DNA of 64,000 bases from JBCBSP01 sp039819095 (GCA_039819095.1 JBCBSP010000004.1:62001-126000); one strand, 5' to 3'. Numbered from the stretch's first letter, positions 1 to 8,856 are shown. The notes: generated from the letters alone by a model not told the origin. Numbers and translations are program-made.

Positions 1-14
1 ATCGCTGGACCGGC

Positions 15-1196
15 TCACCATGGGGTGCGTCCTCGCCCGACCAGTGTCCAGGCCATCCAGTTGCGGATGACGGGCAGGCGGCAGCCTATGCCCATAAGAA
101 TATCGCGCGCCCAGCCGATCAGGCGGGAGTTGGACTGAAAGACCGGAGTCAGCGCCCGACTCATGAGGGCGTAGTAGCGCGCCGCCGGGCGCCGGGCGGA
201 CTCATAGGCGGGCAGGGCGTGAGACAGCGGCGCGTCATCGGCGAGCGCGTCGGCGAGCGCTTCAGCATCGGCCAGCGCCAGATTGGCGCCCTGGCCCAGC
301 TGCGGGCTCATCGCATGGGCCGCATCGCCCATCAAAAGCACATTGCCCCGCCGCCAACGCCGCGCGATCGCATCGCGATAATGGGCCGGCAGGAAGTCAG
401 CGGGATCCTCGATCGCGCCGACCGCACGCGCGGCGCGCGGCCAGAGCCGGTCCAGCTCGCCGCGAAACGCGTCCAGTCCGCGATCCCGCCACGCCGTCAG
501 CGCGTCGCGGCGCAGCGACCAGAAAAAGCTCACCGCCGGACCGCCCGCAGGATCGGAGGGATTATCGCCGATCGGCAACAGCCCGATCATGACCCGGCAA
601 CTGTCATAGATCTGGTCAAGATCGCCATCGCGCACCCCGTCCGGGTCCGGACAGATCGCCCAGAGCGCGCCCCAGGGATAGACCGCGCCGGGCGATCCGC
701 CGCAGACCTGATCGCGCAGCGCGGTATGCGCGCCTGAACAGACCAGCGTCAGATCAAACGGTTCGCCGGCCTCGCCGTCCGTGAAGATCAGTCGCGGCCG
801 GGTTTCCCAGTCCGTGATCTCGGTGACTTCGCGCCCGCCGGACCAGTGCGCGCCCGCCTCACGCGCGGCGTCGAGCAGGAGCTGAAACAGGCTGGCGCGG
901 TGGATGCCGACGCCGGTATCGCCCGCCCGTCCGTCCGCATAGCGCAGATCCAGAACGGTGCGGCCCTTCGGCGTGCGCCCGAGCAAGCGACTGACCCGTG
1001 CGCCGCGCGTTTGAGCGCCGCGTCTCAGCCCCAGCCGGTCCAGCGCTTCCAGCCCGCGCGGCTGCAGCAGCAGCCCGGCGCCGACCGGTCGCGGTTGCCC
1101 GACCGTATCGAACACGCGGACCTCATGGCCGGCGCGGGCCAGATGAGCGGCGGAGGCGAGGCCGGATACGCCCGCCCCGATGACAGCGATCTTCAT
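15..1196 (-). CDS. FAD-dependent monooxygenase (UbiH/salicylate hydroxylase-like)
   Basis: Predicted cytosolic flavoprotein of 393 residues that would hydroxylate an aromatic or similar substrate using NAD(P)H and O2. The N-terminus carries a Rossmann dinucleotide-binding motif, GAGVSGLASAAHLA, directly after the start. Near residue 290 is the second FAD motif, GDAAHAMSPQLGQGANLALADA, which is diagnostic of the class A flavin monooxygenase (PHBH) fold. Length is normal for the family. It starts at an ATG about 180 bases from the methyltransferase stop with the same orientation. The substrate cannot be read from sequence. Nothing nearby suggests an aromatic pathway, so it is left as a generic monooxygenase. 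Confidence 0.85.
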   Translation of the reverse strand: MKIAVIGAGVSGLASAAHLARAGHEVRVFDTVGQPRPVGAGLLLQPRGLEALDRLGLRRGAQTRGARVSRLLGRTPKGRTVLDLRYADGRAGDTGVGIHRASLFQLLLDAAREAGAHWSGGREVTEITDWETRPRLIFTDGEAGEPFDLTLVCSGAHTALRDQVCGGSPGAVYPWGALWAICPDPDGVRDGDLDQIYDSCRVMIGLLPIGDNPSDPAGGPAVSFFWSLRRDALTAWRDRGLDAFRGELDRLWPRAARAVGAIEDPADFLPAHYRDAIARRWRRGNVLLMGDAAHAMSPQLGQGANLALADAEALADALADDAPLSHALPAYESARRPAARYYALMSRALTPVFQSNSRLIGWARDILMGIGCRLPVIRNWMAWTLVGRGRTPW

Positions 1197-1240
1197 GCGG
1201 CCATGCTAGCGGCTCTGTGCTGCGAGCGCGCTGCGACCGG

Positions 1241-2413
1241 TCAGCTCGCGCGGGCGAGGTCGGCGCGCCGGGCGATCAGAGGTTCGAACAGGTATTCACG
1301 CAAGTGCGCCACGACCGGCGCCGCGACTCCATCGCCGGTCAGGTGCAGGGCGGCGCTTTCCCGCGCCGGCAGGCGATAGCTTTCGTCCAGCCCCATGGCC
1401 CGCGCGCTTTCCCGGCCCGTCATGGCTCGGATGCGGACCTGTTCGCCTTCGATCAGCACGACGAACTGCCTGGAAGAGCCCCCGGACGGGGTTCGAAGGC
1501 AGCCGCACAGACCGTCAAACCGCACCTCGGCGCGCTGCACCCGGACGCCGGCCTCATCGCGCATCCGCCGGAACAGCGCGCCGACCTGCCGGCCCGGCTC
1601 GGCCTGGGCCGCCTTGATCCGGGCGAGATGAGCCGGAGCCATCATGTCAAGAAAGCGCTGAGGGTCATCATGAGCGGGCGCATCCCATTCGATGATGTCG
1701 ATCAGACGGGCATTGCGATGGGGCGGGTCGGGCAGGCGCCAGTCGATCCAGTTTTTCGCCAGCTGAGCCGGCAGGCGCGCGCGGGCCGCCGCGACACGCG
1801 ATGTCAGGAAACCCGCCTCGTCTGGCCCGGTCAGCGCGTCCGGGGCGCGCAGATCAGCGCGCAGGGCGATGACGAAGAGGCGCGGGCGCGATTGCGGCAG
1901 GAAGCAGGCCGCATCGATCTCCAGCGCGCCGAAACGATAGCCGACGCCCTCCAGCGCCTGACACAGCGCGGTAAAGTCGGCGCCGCCGGAAGAGCTGGCC
2001 AGCCCGACCACGTTCTCGATCGCCAGCATGTCCGGTGAACGGCCCTCTCGCATCAGCCCGGCGATGAGCGACTGAAAGCCGTAAAAGGCGGAGGACCGCG
2101 CCGCACCAAGCCCGCCGCGCGCGCCGGCCAAGGACAAGTCCTGACAGGGAAAACTCGCCCAGGCCAGATCGGCGCGGCCGGGAAGATCGGCCGAGCTCAG
2201 CGCGTGGATATCGCCGAGATGCAAGTCTTCATCGCCCCAGTTGTCGGCATAGGCCCGCGCCTTGACCGGATCTATATCGTTGGCGAAGGCACAGCGCCAA
2301 TCCGGGCCCAGCCCGGCGCGCACCATGCCGCCGCCGGCGAAAAATTCATAAAATATGGGTCGGGAATCAGCGCTCACGCGCGTTAGTCTATGGACAGGCG
2401 CTGATCGCGTCAC
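1241..2413 (-). CDS. DNA (cytosine-5-)-methyltransferase, apparently orphan
   Basis: Transfers methyl groups from SAM to C5 of cytosine in a specific DNA site. Family motifs are in order: the SAM site FYEFFAGGGMVRAG (about residues 21-33), the catalytic SFPCQDLSLAG with Cys90, ENVVGL (133-138), QSRPRLF (174-180), and a C-terminal GDGVAAPVV segment matching motif X. The region between motifs VIII and X is the expected target-recognition stretch. At 390 residues it is typical of a stand-alone M.C5 enzyme. The start is uncertain: GTG at 2413 leaves only 29 bases to the divergent lipoprotein gene, while GTG at 2377 lies just before the conserved region. No restriction endonuclease or Vsr gene adjoins it. 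Confidence 0.88.
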   Translation of the reverse strand: MTRSAPVHRLTRVSADSRPIFYEFFAGGGMVRAGLGPDWRCAFANDIDPVKARAYADNWGDEDLHLGDIHALSSADLPGRADLAWASFPCQDLSLAGARGGLGAARSSAFYGFQSLIAGLMREGRSPDMLAIENVVGLASSSGGADFTALCQALEGVGYRFGALEIDAACFLPQSRPRLFVIALRADLRAPDALTGPDEAGFLTSRVAAARARLPAQLAKNWIDWRLPDPPHRNARLIDIIEWDAPAHDDPQRFLDMMAPAHLARIKAAQAEPGRQVGALFRRMRDEAGVRVQRAEVRFDGLCGCLRTPSGGSSRQFVVLIEGEQVRIRAMTGRESARAMGLDESYRLPARESAALHLTGDGVAAPVVAHLREYLFEPLIARRADLARAS

Positions 2414-2442
2414 GTGTTGAAGAAGGGCCGGGGAGGCTCATC

Positions 2443-3315
2443 ATGATCACCACCGGACGTGCAGCCTCGCTTATCGTGTTGGGCGCCATTGCGTTGGCGG
2501 GCTGCACTGTAGCTCCGGGCGCTCCGCCCAGGGCGATGAGCTTCACAGGCGCGAACGCGCCAGCTGAGCTACAGGCGGCCCCGCCCGTGCTGCGCTCCGG
2601 GTTCGAGATCGCCGGCAGCGGGTTTGAGGCCGGTTTCGAATATGCCGATTTCGGCGGCGGTCCGGTGGCGTTGCTGCGCCATCAAAGCCGGGGGCGCCGC
2701 GACCAGGCTGAACTGTCTCCGGTCATGCCCTGGATGGGTGATGGCGTGCGCCGGTTTGACGGGGTTTCCGACGCCGGCGCGCCGGTGATGGCGAGCTTCG
2801 TTGCGGCGCCGTGTGAAGCCGGCGACGAGGTCTACTCACACCGCGTCCGCTTGCAGATGGGTCAGCGCAGCTATGACGCCTGCGCGCGCGAGACCGGGCC
2901 GAACCTGCCCTGGAGTGCGGACCTGCCGGCGCTGACGCCGGCCATTGAAGCCTGCGTGCGCGACAGCGCGCGTTCGGCCATCGCGCATGTGCGCGGCGCC
3001 GGGTCAAGGCGCATTGTTCACGCTGCTCGCAGCGGCGATGGCGTTCAGGTCCGGTTCCAATATCCCGGCGGCGCCCGCTTTGAGTGCTTTCTCAGTGATG
3101 CGGGCCGTCCGAGCTGGAGCGTGATCGGCGCGCATGCGCCCAAACGGCCGAGCGAGGCCATGCCGGTCTTCGTGCCGGCCTTCGCCAGCGGTCTGCCCCC
3201 GCAGCCCGGGCAGGCCTGCTACGTCTATGAGCATGTCCATGATGGAGCCGGCCGGGTGATCGGCGCGCTGGGCCATGACGCCTGCCAGGCTGCGACGCCG
3301 GATGCGATGGGCTGA
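2443..3315 (+). CDS. Putative lipoprotein of unknown function
   Basis: A 290-residue protein with a signal peptide ending in the lipobox LAGC (Cys about residue 21), so it is probably lipidated and envelope-anchored. A GGGAGG ribosome-binding site lies just before the ATG. The mature part is Ala/Gly-rich with scattered cysteines (CEAGDEV, YDACARE, ACVRDS, FECFLS, QACYVY) that could form disulfides in the periplasm. I do not recognise a domain. It is divergent from the DNA methyltransferase and followed 63 bases later by another exported protein on the same strand. Confidence 0.6.
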   Translation: MITTGRAASLIVLGAIALAGCTVAPGAPPRAMSFTGANAPAELQAAPPVLRSGFEIAGSGFEAGFEYADFGGGPVALLRHQSRGRRDQAELSPVMPWMGDGVRRFDGVSDAGAPVMASFVAAPCEAGDEVYSHRVRLQMGQRSYDACARETGPNLPWSADLPALTPAIEACVRDSARSAIAHVRGAGSRRIVHAARSGDGVQVRFQYPGGARFECFLSDAGRPSWSVIGAHAPKRPSEAMPVFVPAFASGLPPQPGQACYVYEHVHDGAGRVIGALGHDACQAATPDAMG

Positions 3316-3378
3316 GCCGGTCGCGTCGCTTTCGCTCAGCGCGGGACCTGACGGGCCTGCGCGACTCGCGACATCATC

Positions 3379-4296
3379 GTGAACATGACTATTCAATCTT
3401 CTCTCAGCGTGGCTCTCGCCGGGCTTGTCAGTCTTTCGCTCAGCGCAGCCGCGTCCGCACAGCTGACCGATGCGCGCTTCATCGAGCAGGCTGAAGGCGG
3501 TCAGCTCTGGCTGGCGTTCGAGACGCAGCCGGCGCGCGTGGAAACGCGCCTGGACGCTGACGGGCTTTCGCTGCACGTGCTCGGCGTGCCCTCGGAAGAA
3601 CGCCGTATCGAGGCGGCAGGCTCCGGACCGGTCGGCGCGCTCATCCTCACCGCCGAGGCGGACGGCGTGCGCATCGCGCTGCCCGGCGCCTGGATGCGCG
3701 CCTCCGCCGAATTGCGGCAGGGCGGGGTGCTGGTCCATCTCGCGGGCTCGGGCTTTGATCGCGGCGAGGCGGCTGCGACAGCGCGCGTCGCCCGCGCGCC
3801 AACGCCGCCGGGTCCGGCGCCGACCGCTCAGCTCCCCGGCGATGAGACGATGCCCGCTGAACCCGCTCAAGCCTCTTCAGCGCGGCGATCGGCTCCGTCG
3901 CTGACGAATGATCCTCCAGCTGCGCCCACGCGAGCGACTGCAGCCGTTGTTTCTGCAAGCGGGCCGGGCGCGACTTCTGTGGAACCGGCTGGGCCGTGCG
4001 CGCAGAGCGCAGCATCGGTCAGTGAAGACCCCTGGGATCTGTCCGGGCTTGTCGCGCACGCGGGCTGTCTTGTTGAGGCCGATCAGACGGCCGAAGCTGC
4101 AGCGCTCTATACGCGCGTGCTGGCCTTCGAGCCGACGCATTTTGAAGCGGCGATGGGTCTGGGCGCGCTGCGCGCCGCCGCCGGCGATACGCGGTCTGCG
4201 GAATCCCTATTCGAACAGGCCGCCGGTTCGGCCCGCACCGATGGCGATGCGCTCAGGGCGCGAAGCGCGGCGCGGCGGGCCGGTGAGGGCGATTAG
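3379..4296 (+). CDS. Exported TPR-containing protein
   Basis: A 305-residue protein with an N-terminal signal peptide (hydrophobic stretch ending AAASAQ). The first half is a beta-rich module of unknown type, followed by a Pro/Ala-rich linker around residues 135-205. The C-terminal ~90 residues read as tetratricopeptide repeats (VAHAGCLVEADQTAEAAALY, LAFEPTHFEAAMGLGALRAA), which usually mediate protein contacts. The frame opens with GTG at 3379, with an ATG two codons later that is equally plausible. It overlaps the convergent thioesterase gene by 4 bases at their stops. Function unknown. Confidence 0.6.
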   Translation: MNMTIQSSLSVALAGLVSLSLSAAASAQLTDARFIEQAEGGQLWLAFETQPARVETRLDADGLSLHVLGVPSEERRIEAAGSGPVGALILTAEADGVRIALPGAWMRASAELRQGGVLVHLAGSGFDRGEAAATARVARAPTPPGPAPTAQLPGDETMPAEPAQASSARRSAPSLTNDPPAAPTRATAAVVSASGPGATSVEPAGPCAQSAASVSEDPWDLSGLVAHAGCLVEADQTAEAAALYTRVLAFEPTHFEAAMGLGALRAAAGDTRSAESLFEQAAGSARTDGDALRARSAARRAGEGD

Positions 4297-5252
4297 GCTC
4301 GCAGACCCTCAGTCGTCATCGCCTTGAGGTGTTCCAGCGTGGCGGCGTCCGGGGCGACGAGCGTTCGCGCATCCAGATCCATCATGCAGACCACACCCTC
4401 CATGCTCCACAGCGCGGCTCCGGTGTGACTGTCCAGAACCCAGTGAACGAGCTGGCGGGTCTTCGGCTTCACCGAGGTCACCCCGGACCGCATGACATAG
4501 CCGGACCCCGCGCGCGGCATGCGGCGCACCAGAATGCGCGCTTCAAGCACCGCGCTGGCGATGGATTGGCGTTCGCCGGCCAGGCTGGTCCGCCACTGTT
4601 CAGGCAGGCCGCGTGAGAAATTGATCACGGTGTCGGACACCTTGCCGAGGATCTGTTCAGCTCTCAGCCGTCCGAACACATCCACATCGGCTGGATCGAT
4701 GCGGCCGCGACCGGTTTCTTCCAGCCCCAGAACATCGGCGCGCTCAAGCGAGGAGTCCGGGTCCGCCGGTTCGGTTGTCACGCCGCGCATGCGCGCGAGC
4801 GTCGGCGTCGGGGCGCTTAACTCCTGAAGCATGTCTCGCGTGCGTTTGGCGAAGGCGAAGGGCTTGCCGCTATCGGGTCCGGCATGGCTCACAGTCAGGC
4901 GCTGGCTGGCGTGAACCGCGCCGGTCCCGGCGTGGGTCATCACGAAGGCTGCGGTCAGCTGTGTTTCGTCAAAACTTTCCACGCAGCCGCGAATGACCAG
5001 CGGCATGCCGGGCATGATTTCGGCGTGATAGCGCAGATGCGCCTCGCGCAGGATCAAGGTCGCGGTCGCGCTGGGTTTGAAGGCGTTGACCATGCCGGCG
5101 GCTTCAGCCAGCCCGCCCAAAGCCTGCATCGCCTTGGACAGATAGAAACGCACATTCAGATGGCCCAGCTCATCGCATTCCCAGGCCTGCGCGCTGCCGC
5201 GCCAGAACGGTCGCAAGCTCCCAAGCCCGCCGGCTTCAGCGCCCTGGCTCAT
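4293..5252 (-). CDS. Hotdog-fold thioesterase family protein
   Basis: A 319-residue protein resembling double-hotdog acyl-CoA thioesterases. The N-terminal half contains WECDELGHLNVRFYLSKAMQA, matching the hotdog active-site helix (the D-x-x-G-H-x-N pattern of 4-hydroxybenzoyl-CoA-type thioesterases), and a second hotdog-like half follows. The chosen ATG forms an ATGA overlap with the stop of the upstream Zur-like gene, so the two are probably translationally coupled. A slightly longer start four codons upstream is possible. Linkage to a metal regulator is unexpected for a thioesterase, and its substrate is unknown. Confidence 0.7.
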   Translation of the reverse strand: MSQGAEAGGLGSLRPFWRGSAQAWECDELGHLNVRFYLSKAMQALGGLAEAAGMVNAFKPSATATLILREAHLRYHAEIMPGMPLVIRGCVESFDETQLTAAFVMTHAGTGAVHASQRLTVSHAGPDSGKPFAFAKRTRDMLQELSAPTPTLARMRGVTTEPADPDSSLERADVLGLEETGRGRIDPADVDVFGRLRAEQILGKVSDTVINFSRGLPEQWRTSLAGERQSIASAVLEARILVRRMPRAGSGYVMRSGVTSVKPKTRQLVHWVLDSHTGAALWSMEGVVCMMDLDARTLVAPDAATLEHLKAMTTEGLRA

Positions 5253-5683
5253 GGGTCTGAACACGCGCTGCAGCGGCCATAGTGCTCGACCACGGAGCGC
5301 TCGACGTGAAAACCTTTCGGCGTATCAGCGATGTCGGCGCGCGCATGGTGTTCCTCGACATGGCCGCAGGTCTCGCAGATGAAGAGTTCCGCGCGACCGC
5401 CCGCATCGCCGTGAGCGCAGGCGGTATAGGCGTTCAGCGCTTCGACCTTGTGCGCCAGGCCGGCCCCGACAAGGAAATCCAGCGCGCGATAGACGGTCGG
5501 CGGCTGGGCGCCGCCTCCCGGCTTCAGCTGGCTGAGCATGTCATAAGCCTTCAGCGGCGCGCCCGCCTCCAGCAACAGCTCAAGCACTCGCCGGCGCACG
5601 GGCGTCAGAGCGAGGCCCCGGGCGCGGCATTGGGCTTCAGCGGCGTTTAGCGCGGCGTCGGAATCAAGATGGGTCGTTGCCAT
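5249..5683 (-). CDS. zur: Fur-family transcriptional regulator, Zur-like
   Basis: A 144-residue winged-helix metalloregulator, predicted to repress zinc-uptake genes when zinc is bound. The N-terminal DNA-binding part reads RGLALTPVRRRVLELL, with the recognition-helix region PPTVYRALDFLVGAGLAHKVE. The C-terminal half has the structural-zinc cysteines FICETCGHVEEHHA and a terminal CSAC. The call as Zur, not Fur, rests on the missing His-rich Fur signature, the overall match to short Zur proteins, and the neighbour. It is transcribed away from a TonB receptor with His/Asp-rich loops, and an inverted repeat with Zur-type half-sites lies between them. It probably autoregulates. Confidence 0.83.
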   Translation of the reverse strand: MATTHLDSDAALNAAEAQCRARGLALTPVRRRVLELLLEAGAPLKAYDMLSQLKPGGGAQPPTVYRALDFLVGAGLAHKVEALNAYTACAHGDAGGRAELFICETCGHVEEHHARADIADTPKGFHVERSVVEHYGRCSACSDP

Positions 5684-5756
5684 GACATCATTAGATAATG
5701 CGATTGGCCCGCGGGCGCGAGCCTTGCGGCGCCGGAAGGGACTTGGCGGACTGTAG

Positions 5757-5790
5757 TGTAATGTTATAACCGCAATAGTATAACATCACA
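5757..5790. promoter_or_regulatory. Candidate Zur operator (inverted repeat)
   Basis: TGTAATGTTATA at 5757-5768 faces TATAACATCACA at 5779-5790. The arms match at 11 of 12 positions and are separated by 10 bases. Each arm contains ATGTTATA, the core half-site of the Zur consensus known from Escherichia coli and alphaproteobacteria. The classical box has a very short spacer, so this may be two half-sites or two degenerate overlapping boxes. It sits 73 bases from the zur start and 20 from the receptor start. Confidence 0.75.
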
Positions 5791-5810
5791 TCTCCTCCAG
5801 AGGCTCTCCC

Positions 5811-7973
5811 ATGCTTGCTCCCCAATCCTTTCGCCGCGCCGCCATTCTCAGCGCGTCCAGCCTGATCGCCCTGAGCGGAGCAACCGCTCTTGCGCAATCG
5901 CCGCAAGCGGCGACCACCGATGTCATCGTGGTGACCACCACACCGATCGAGACCCCGGCGGACGAAATCGTCGGCAGCGTGGACATTGTCGATGAGGCGC
6001 AGCTGATCCGTGATCTGGACGGCAATATCGCCGATACGCTGTCCCGGCTCCCTGGCGTCACCAGCAGCTATTTCGGACCCGCTTCAGGCCGCCCTGTCGT
6101 GCGCGGCCTGTCTGAGGACCGGGTTCGGGTTCTGATCAACGGGTTGAGCGGTCTGGATGCGTCGGACTCAAGTCCAGATCACGCCGTTGCGGCCGAGGCG
6201 CTGGGCTCCAAAGGCGTTGAAGTGCTGCGCGGCCCGGCGGCCATCGCCTATGGCGGCGGCGCGATCGGCGGCGTGGTGAACATTCTCGATGGCCGCGTGC
6301 CGACCGAAGCGCCTGAAGACGGGCTGGAGGGTCAGCTCTATCTCGGCGCGACGAGCGTGGATGAAGGCCTGCAGGGCTTCGCCCGGGTGACCGGCGCTGC
6401 GGGTCCCTTCGTGCTCCAGGGCGAGTTCCTTCATCGTGAAGCCGATGCGTTCGACATTCCCGGCTTCGCCGAGACTGAAGCCGAACGCGAAGAGCATGAC
6501 CACGATGACCATCACGACGATGATGACCATGATCATGATGACGATCATGACGATCATGACGATGATCACGAGGATGAAGAGCCGGCTTTCGGCATGGTCC
6601 CGGATTCCGATTACGAGTTTCAGAGCGCGTCCGGCGGCATCTCCTTTGTCGGCGACTGGGGCTTTGTCGGGGTTTCGCTGAAGGGCGTCGAAGCCAATTA
6701 CGGACTGCCCGGTCACGAGCATGCGCATGGTCATGAGGACGAAGACCACGACGACGACCATGATCACGGCGATGATGATCATGACCACGACGACGATCAT
6801 GACCATGACGAGGAGGAAAGCGCCCGCCTTGAGATGGAGCAGACCCGTTTCGATCTGCGCGGCGAGTTCAACCGCGACGCCTTCTTCAATCGCATCCGCT
6901 GGTCGCTGGCCTACGCCGACTACGAGCATTCCGAGATCGAAGGCGACGAGATCGGCACCGCCTTCTTCAAGGAAGGGTTGGAAGCGCGCGTCGAAGTCAG
7001 CCACCGCCATGACGGCCCGCGTCAGGGCGCCTGGGGGGTGCAGGTTCTCACGCACGACTTCCGCGCCGATGGCGAAGAAGCCTTTATTGAGCCGGTGACG
7101 ACCCAGGACTGGGGCGTCTTCCTGGTTGAGCGCTGGGATTTTGACAGCTGGGGCATTGAAGGCGGGCTGCGCGCCGAAACGCGTAAGCTGAACGGGTTGC
7201 GCGCTGAACGCCGCTTCGACACCTTTTCCGGTTCCGCCTCGGTCTTCGTGCGTCCTGACAGCGGCTGGTTCCTCGGCGCCACAGTCTCGCGCACGGAGCG
7301 CGCCCCGACCGATGTGGAGGTCTTCGCCAACGGCCCGCACGTTGCGACGAGCTCGTTTGAAATCGGCGATCTTGATCTCGACACCGAAACCGCCCTGTCC
7401 TTTGAAGCGACCGCCCGGCGTACGACCGGCCCGATCGCCTTTGAGGTGACCGGCTTCGTCGCCGATTATGACGGCTTTATCGGGCTGTTCCCGACCGGGA
7501 TGGAGGAGGACGAGCTCGACGTGTTCGAGTATCGCCAGGAAGACGCGCGCTTCACCGGCTTTGAGGCGAAAGCCTCTGCGCCGCTGGGCGAGCTTGCGGG
7601 CTGGGGTCTCTCCGGCGAGGCCGCGTTCGATCTGGTGCGCGCCGAGCTGGATGAAGGCGGCGACCTGCCGCGCATTCCGCCGGCCTCTGCGCTGGTGGCG
7701 ATCACAGCCGAACGCGGAATCTGGTCGGCGCGCGGTGAAGCCCGCCTTGTCGCCGAGCAGGACAATATCGCGGAGTTCGAGCGTGAGACGGACGGCTATA
7801 CGCTGCTGAATGCCGACCTGGTCGTCACGCCCTTCCTGGATCATGACGTTGAGCTGATCTTCGGCGTGCGCAACATCACCGACGAGGAAGCGCGGGTGCA
7901 TTCCAGCGCCCTGAAAGAGCAATTGCCTCTGCCGGGCCGTTCGGTTCGCGCGGCGATCTCCGCACGCTTCTAG
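5811..7973 (+). CDS. znuD: TonB-dependent receptor with His/Asp-rich loops, ZnuD-like
   Basis: A 720-residue outer-membrane receptor predicted to take up zinc or a zinc complex using TonB energy. It has a signal peptide (to about residue 28), a plug domain (SRLPGVTSSYFGPASGRPVVRGLSEDRVRVLINGL region, then VEVLRGPAAIAYGGGAIGGVVNI), and a beta-barrel ending in an aromatic residue (ISARF). Two inserts, residues about 229-258 and 302-337, are almost pure His, Asp and Glu, with nine and eleven histidines. Neisserial ZnuD has His-rich extracellular loops with the same role. A Zur-like gene and a Zur-type operator directly upstream support zinc control. A terminator follows. Confidence 0.85.
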   Translation: MLAPQSFRRAAILSASSLIALSGATALAQSPQAATTDVIVVTTTPIETPADEIVGSVDIVDEAQLIRDLDGNIADTLSRLPGVTSSYFGPASGRPVVRGLSEDRVRVLINGLSGLDASDSSPDHAVAAEALGSKGVEVLRGPAAIAYGGGAIGGVVNILDGRVPTEAPEDGLEGQLYLGATSVDEGLQGFARVTGAAGPFVLQGEFLHREADAFDIPGFAETEAEREEHDHDDHHDDDDHDHDDDHDDHDDDHEDEEPAFGMVPDSDYEFQSASGGISFVGDWGFVGVSLKGVEANYGLPGHEHAHGHEDEDHDDDHDHGDDDHDHDDDHDHDEEESARLEMEQTRFDLRGEFNRDAFFNRIRWSLAYADYEHSEIEGDEIGTAFFKEGLEARVEVSHRHDGPRQGAWGVQVLTHDFRADGEEAFIEPVTTQDWGVFLVERWDFDSWGIEGGLRAETRKLNGLRAERRFDTFSGSASVFVRPDSGWFLGATVSRTERAPTDVEVFANGPHVATSSFEIGDLDLDTETALSFEATARRTTGPIAFEVTGFVADYDGFIGLFPTGMEEDELDVFEYRQEDARFTGFEAKASAPLGELAGWGLSGEAAFDLVRAELDEGGDLPRIPPASALVAITAERGIWSARGEARLVAEQDNIAEFERETDGYTLLNADLVVTPFLDHDVELIFGVRNITDEEARVHSSALKEQLPLPGRSVRAAISARF

Positions 7974-8041
7974 CCTCAGGGGTCCTGCTTGGCTGAACCC
8001 GCCTTGGCGCTTCAGCTCAGCATCTGAGAACCGCACCAGAT

Positions 8042-8077
8042 TGCGCCCGGCCGTTTCATTCGGTCGGGCGCAGTTTT
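8042..8077 (+). terminator. Rho-independent terminator after the ZnuD-like gene
   Basis: TGCGCCCGGCCG (8042-8053), a seven-base loop, then CGGTCGGGCGCA (8061-8072), followed by GTTTT. The stem has 12 pairs counting one G-T. Confidence 0.85.
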
Positions 8078-8115
8078 GTGGGTGAGGATCATATACGACT
8101 GAGGTATGCGGCGCC

Positions 8116-8144
8116 CTGACGCGCGACCTGCCGCCGCGCGTCAG
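8116..8144. other. Perfect inverted repeat upstream of ompW
   Basis: CTGACGCGCG at 8116-8125 and CGCGCGTCAG at 8135-8144 form a perfect 10-base stem with a nine-base loop, 74 bases before the ompW start. No T-run follows. It could be a 5'-UTR hairpin, an operator or a relic repeat. Confidence 0.45.
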
Positions 8145-8217
8145 CTTGCCCAATCGCGCGGGCGGGGATGAGGGAGCATAGAGGCCCTATGTTTAGTAGG
8201 GAAAAGGGGAAGAACCC

Positions 8218-8856
8218 ATGAAAGCTCTCCTGCTTGCGGCCGCCTCGGCCGTTGCGTTCACCACGCTTGCTGCTCCGGCCATGGCCGAACAGGGCGACTG
8301 GCTGATCCGGCTTCGCGCCATCACCGTCTCACCCGATGAAAGCGCCGACATCACTCCGATCGGCGGCGACGCGGATATCAGCACCTCCACGGTGCCGGAG
8401 CTCGATATCACCTATTTCTTCAGCGACAACATCGCTGCAGAGCTGATCCTGGGCGTGACGCCGCACGACGTGACGGCTGTGGGCACCGCGCTGGGCGATC
8501 TGGATCTGGGTGACGTCACCTTGCTGCCGCCGACCCTGACGCTGCAGTATCACTTCAATCCGACCGGCGAGTTCCGCCCTTATGTCGGCGCAGGCGTGAA
8601 CTACACGCTCTTCTTCAACGAGGACCTGCCCAGCGGCTCGCCGCTCACCTCGATCGACTATGATCCGAGCTTCGGCTTCGCCGCCCAGGCCGGCTTCGAC
8701 TATGCGCTCAACGAGCGCTGGTTCCTGAATGTCGATCTGAAGAAGGTGCTGATCAACACCGACGTCACGATTGACGCCGGCGCTCTCGGCACCGTGCAAG
8801 CCGACGTGGATATCGATCCCTGGATCTTCGGTGTCGGCTTCGGCTGGCGCTACTAG
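8218..8856 (+). CDS. ompW: OmpW-family outer-membrane porin
   Basis: A 212-residue protein predicted to be an eight-stranded outer-membrane barrel of the OmpW family, which transports small hydrophobic molecules. It has a signal peptide cut after APAMA and the mature start EQGDWLIRLRAITVSPDESA. Family hallmarks are VPELDITYFFSDNIAAELI, LPPTLTLQYHF, FRPYVGAGVNYTLFF and the C-terminal WIFGVGFGWRY with terminal aromatic residue. The length is typical. The ATG follows an AAAGGGGAAG ribosome-binding stretch. It stands alone between a terminator and the SapC-family gene. Confidence 0.93.
   Translation: MKALLLAAASAVAFTTLAAPAMAEQGDWLIRLRAITVSPDESADITPIGGDADISTSTVPELDITYFFSDNIAAELILGVTPHDVTAVGTALGDLDLGDVTLLPPTLTLQYHFNPTGEFRPYVGAGVNYTLFFNEDLPSGSPLTSIDYDPSFGFAAQAGFDYALNERWFLNVDLKKVLINTDVTIDAGALGTVQADVDIDPWIFGVGFGWRY

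Noticed and set aside
6168..8153. Long minus-strand open frame (661 codons) opposite the ZnuD-like gene
   Set aside because: Its codons mirror the His/Asp tracts as poly-Val/Ile/Met and it has no family features. The plus-strand receptor has signal peptide, plug and barrel.
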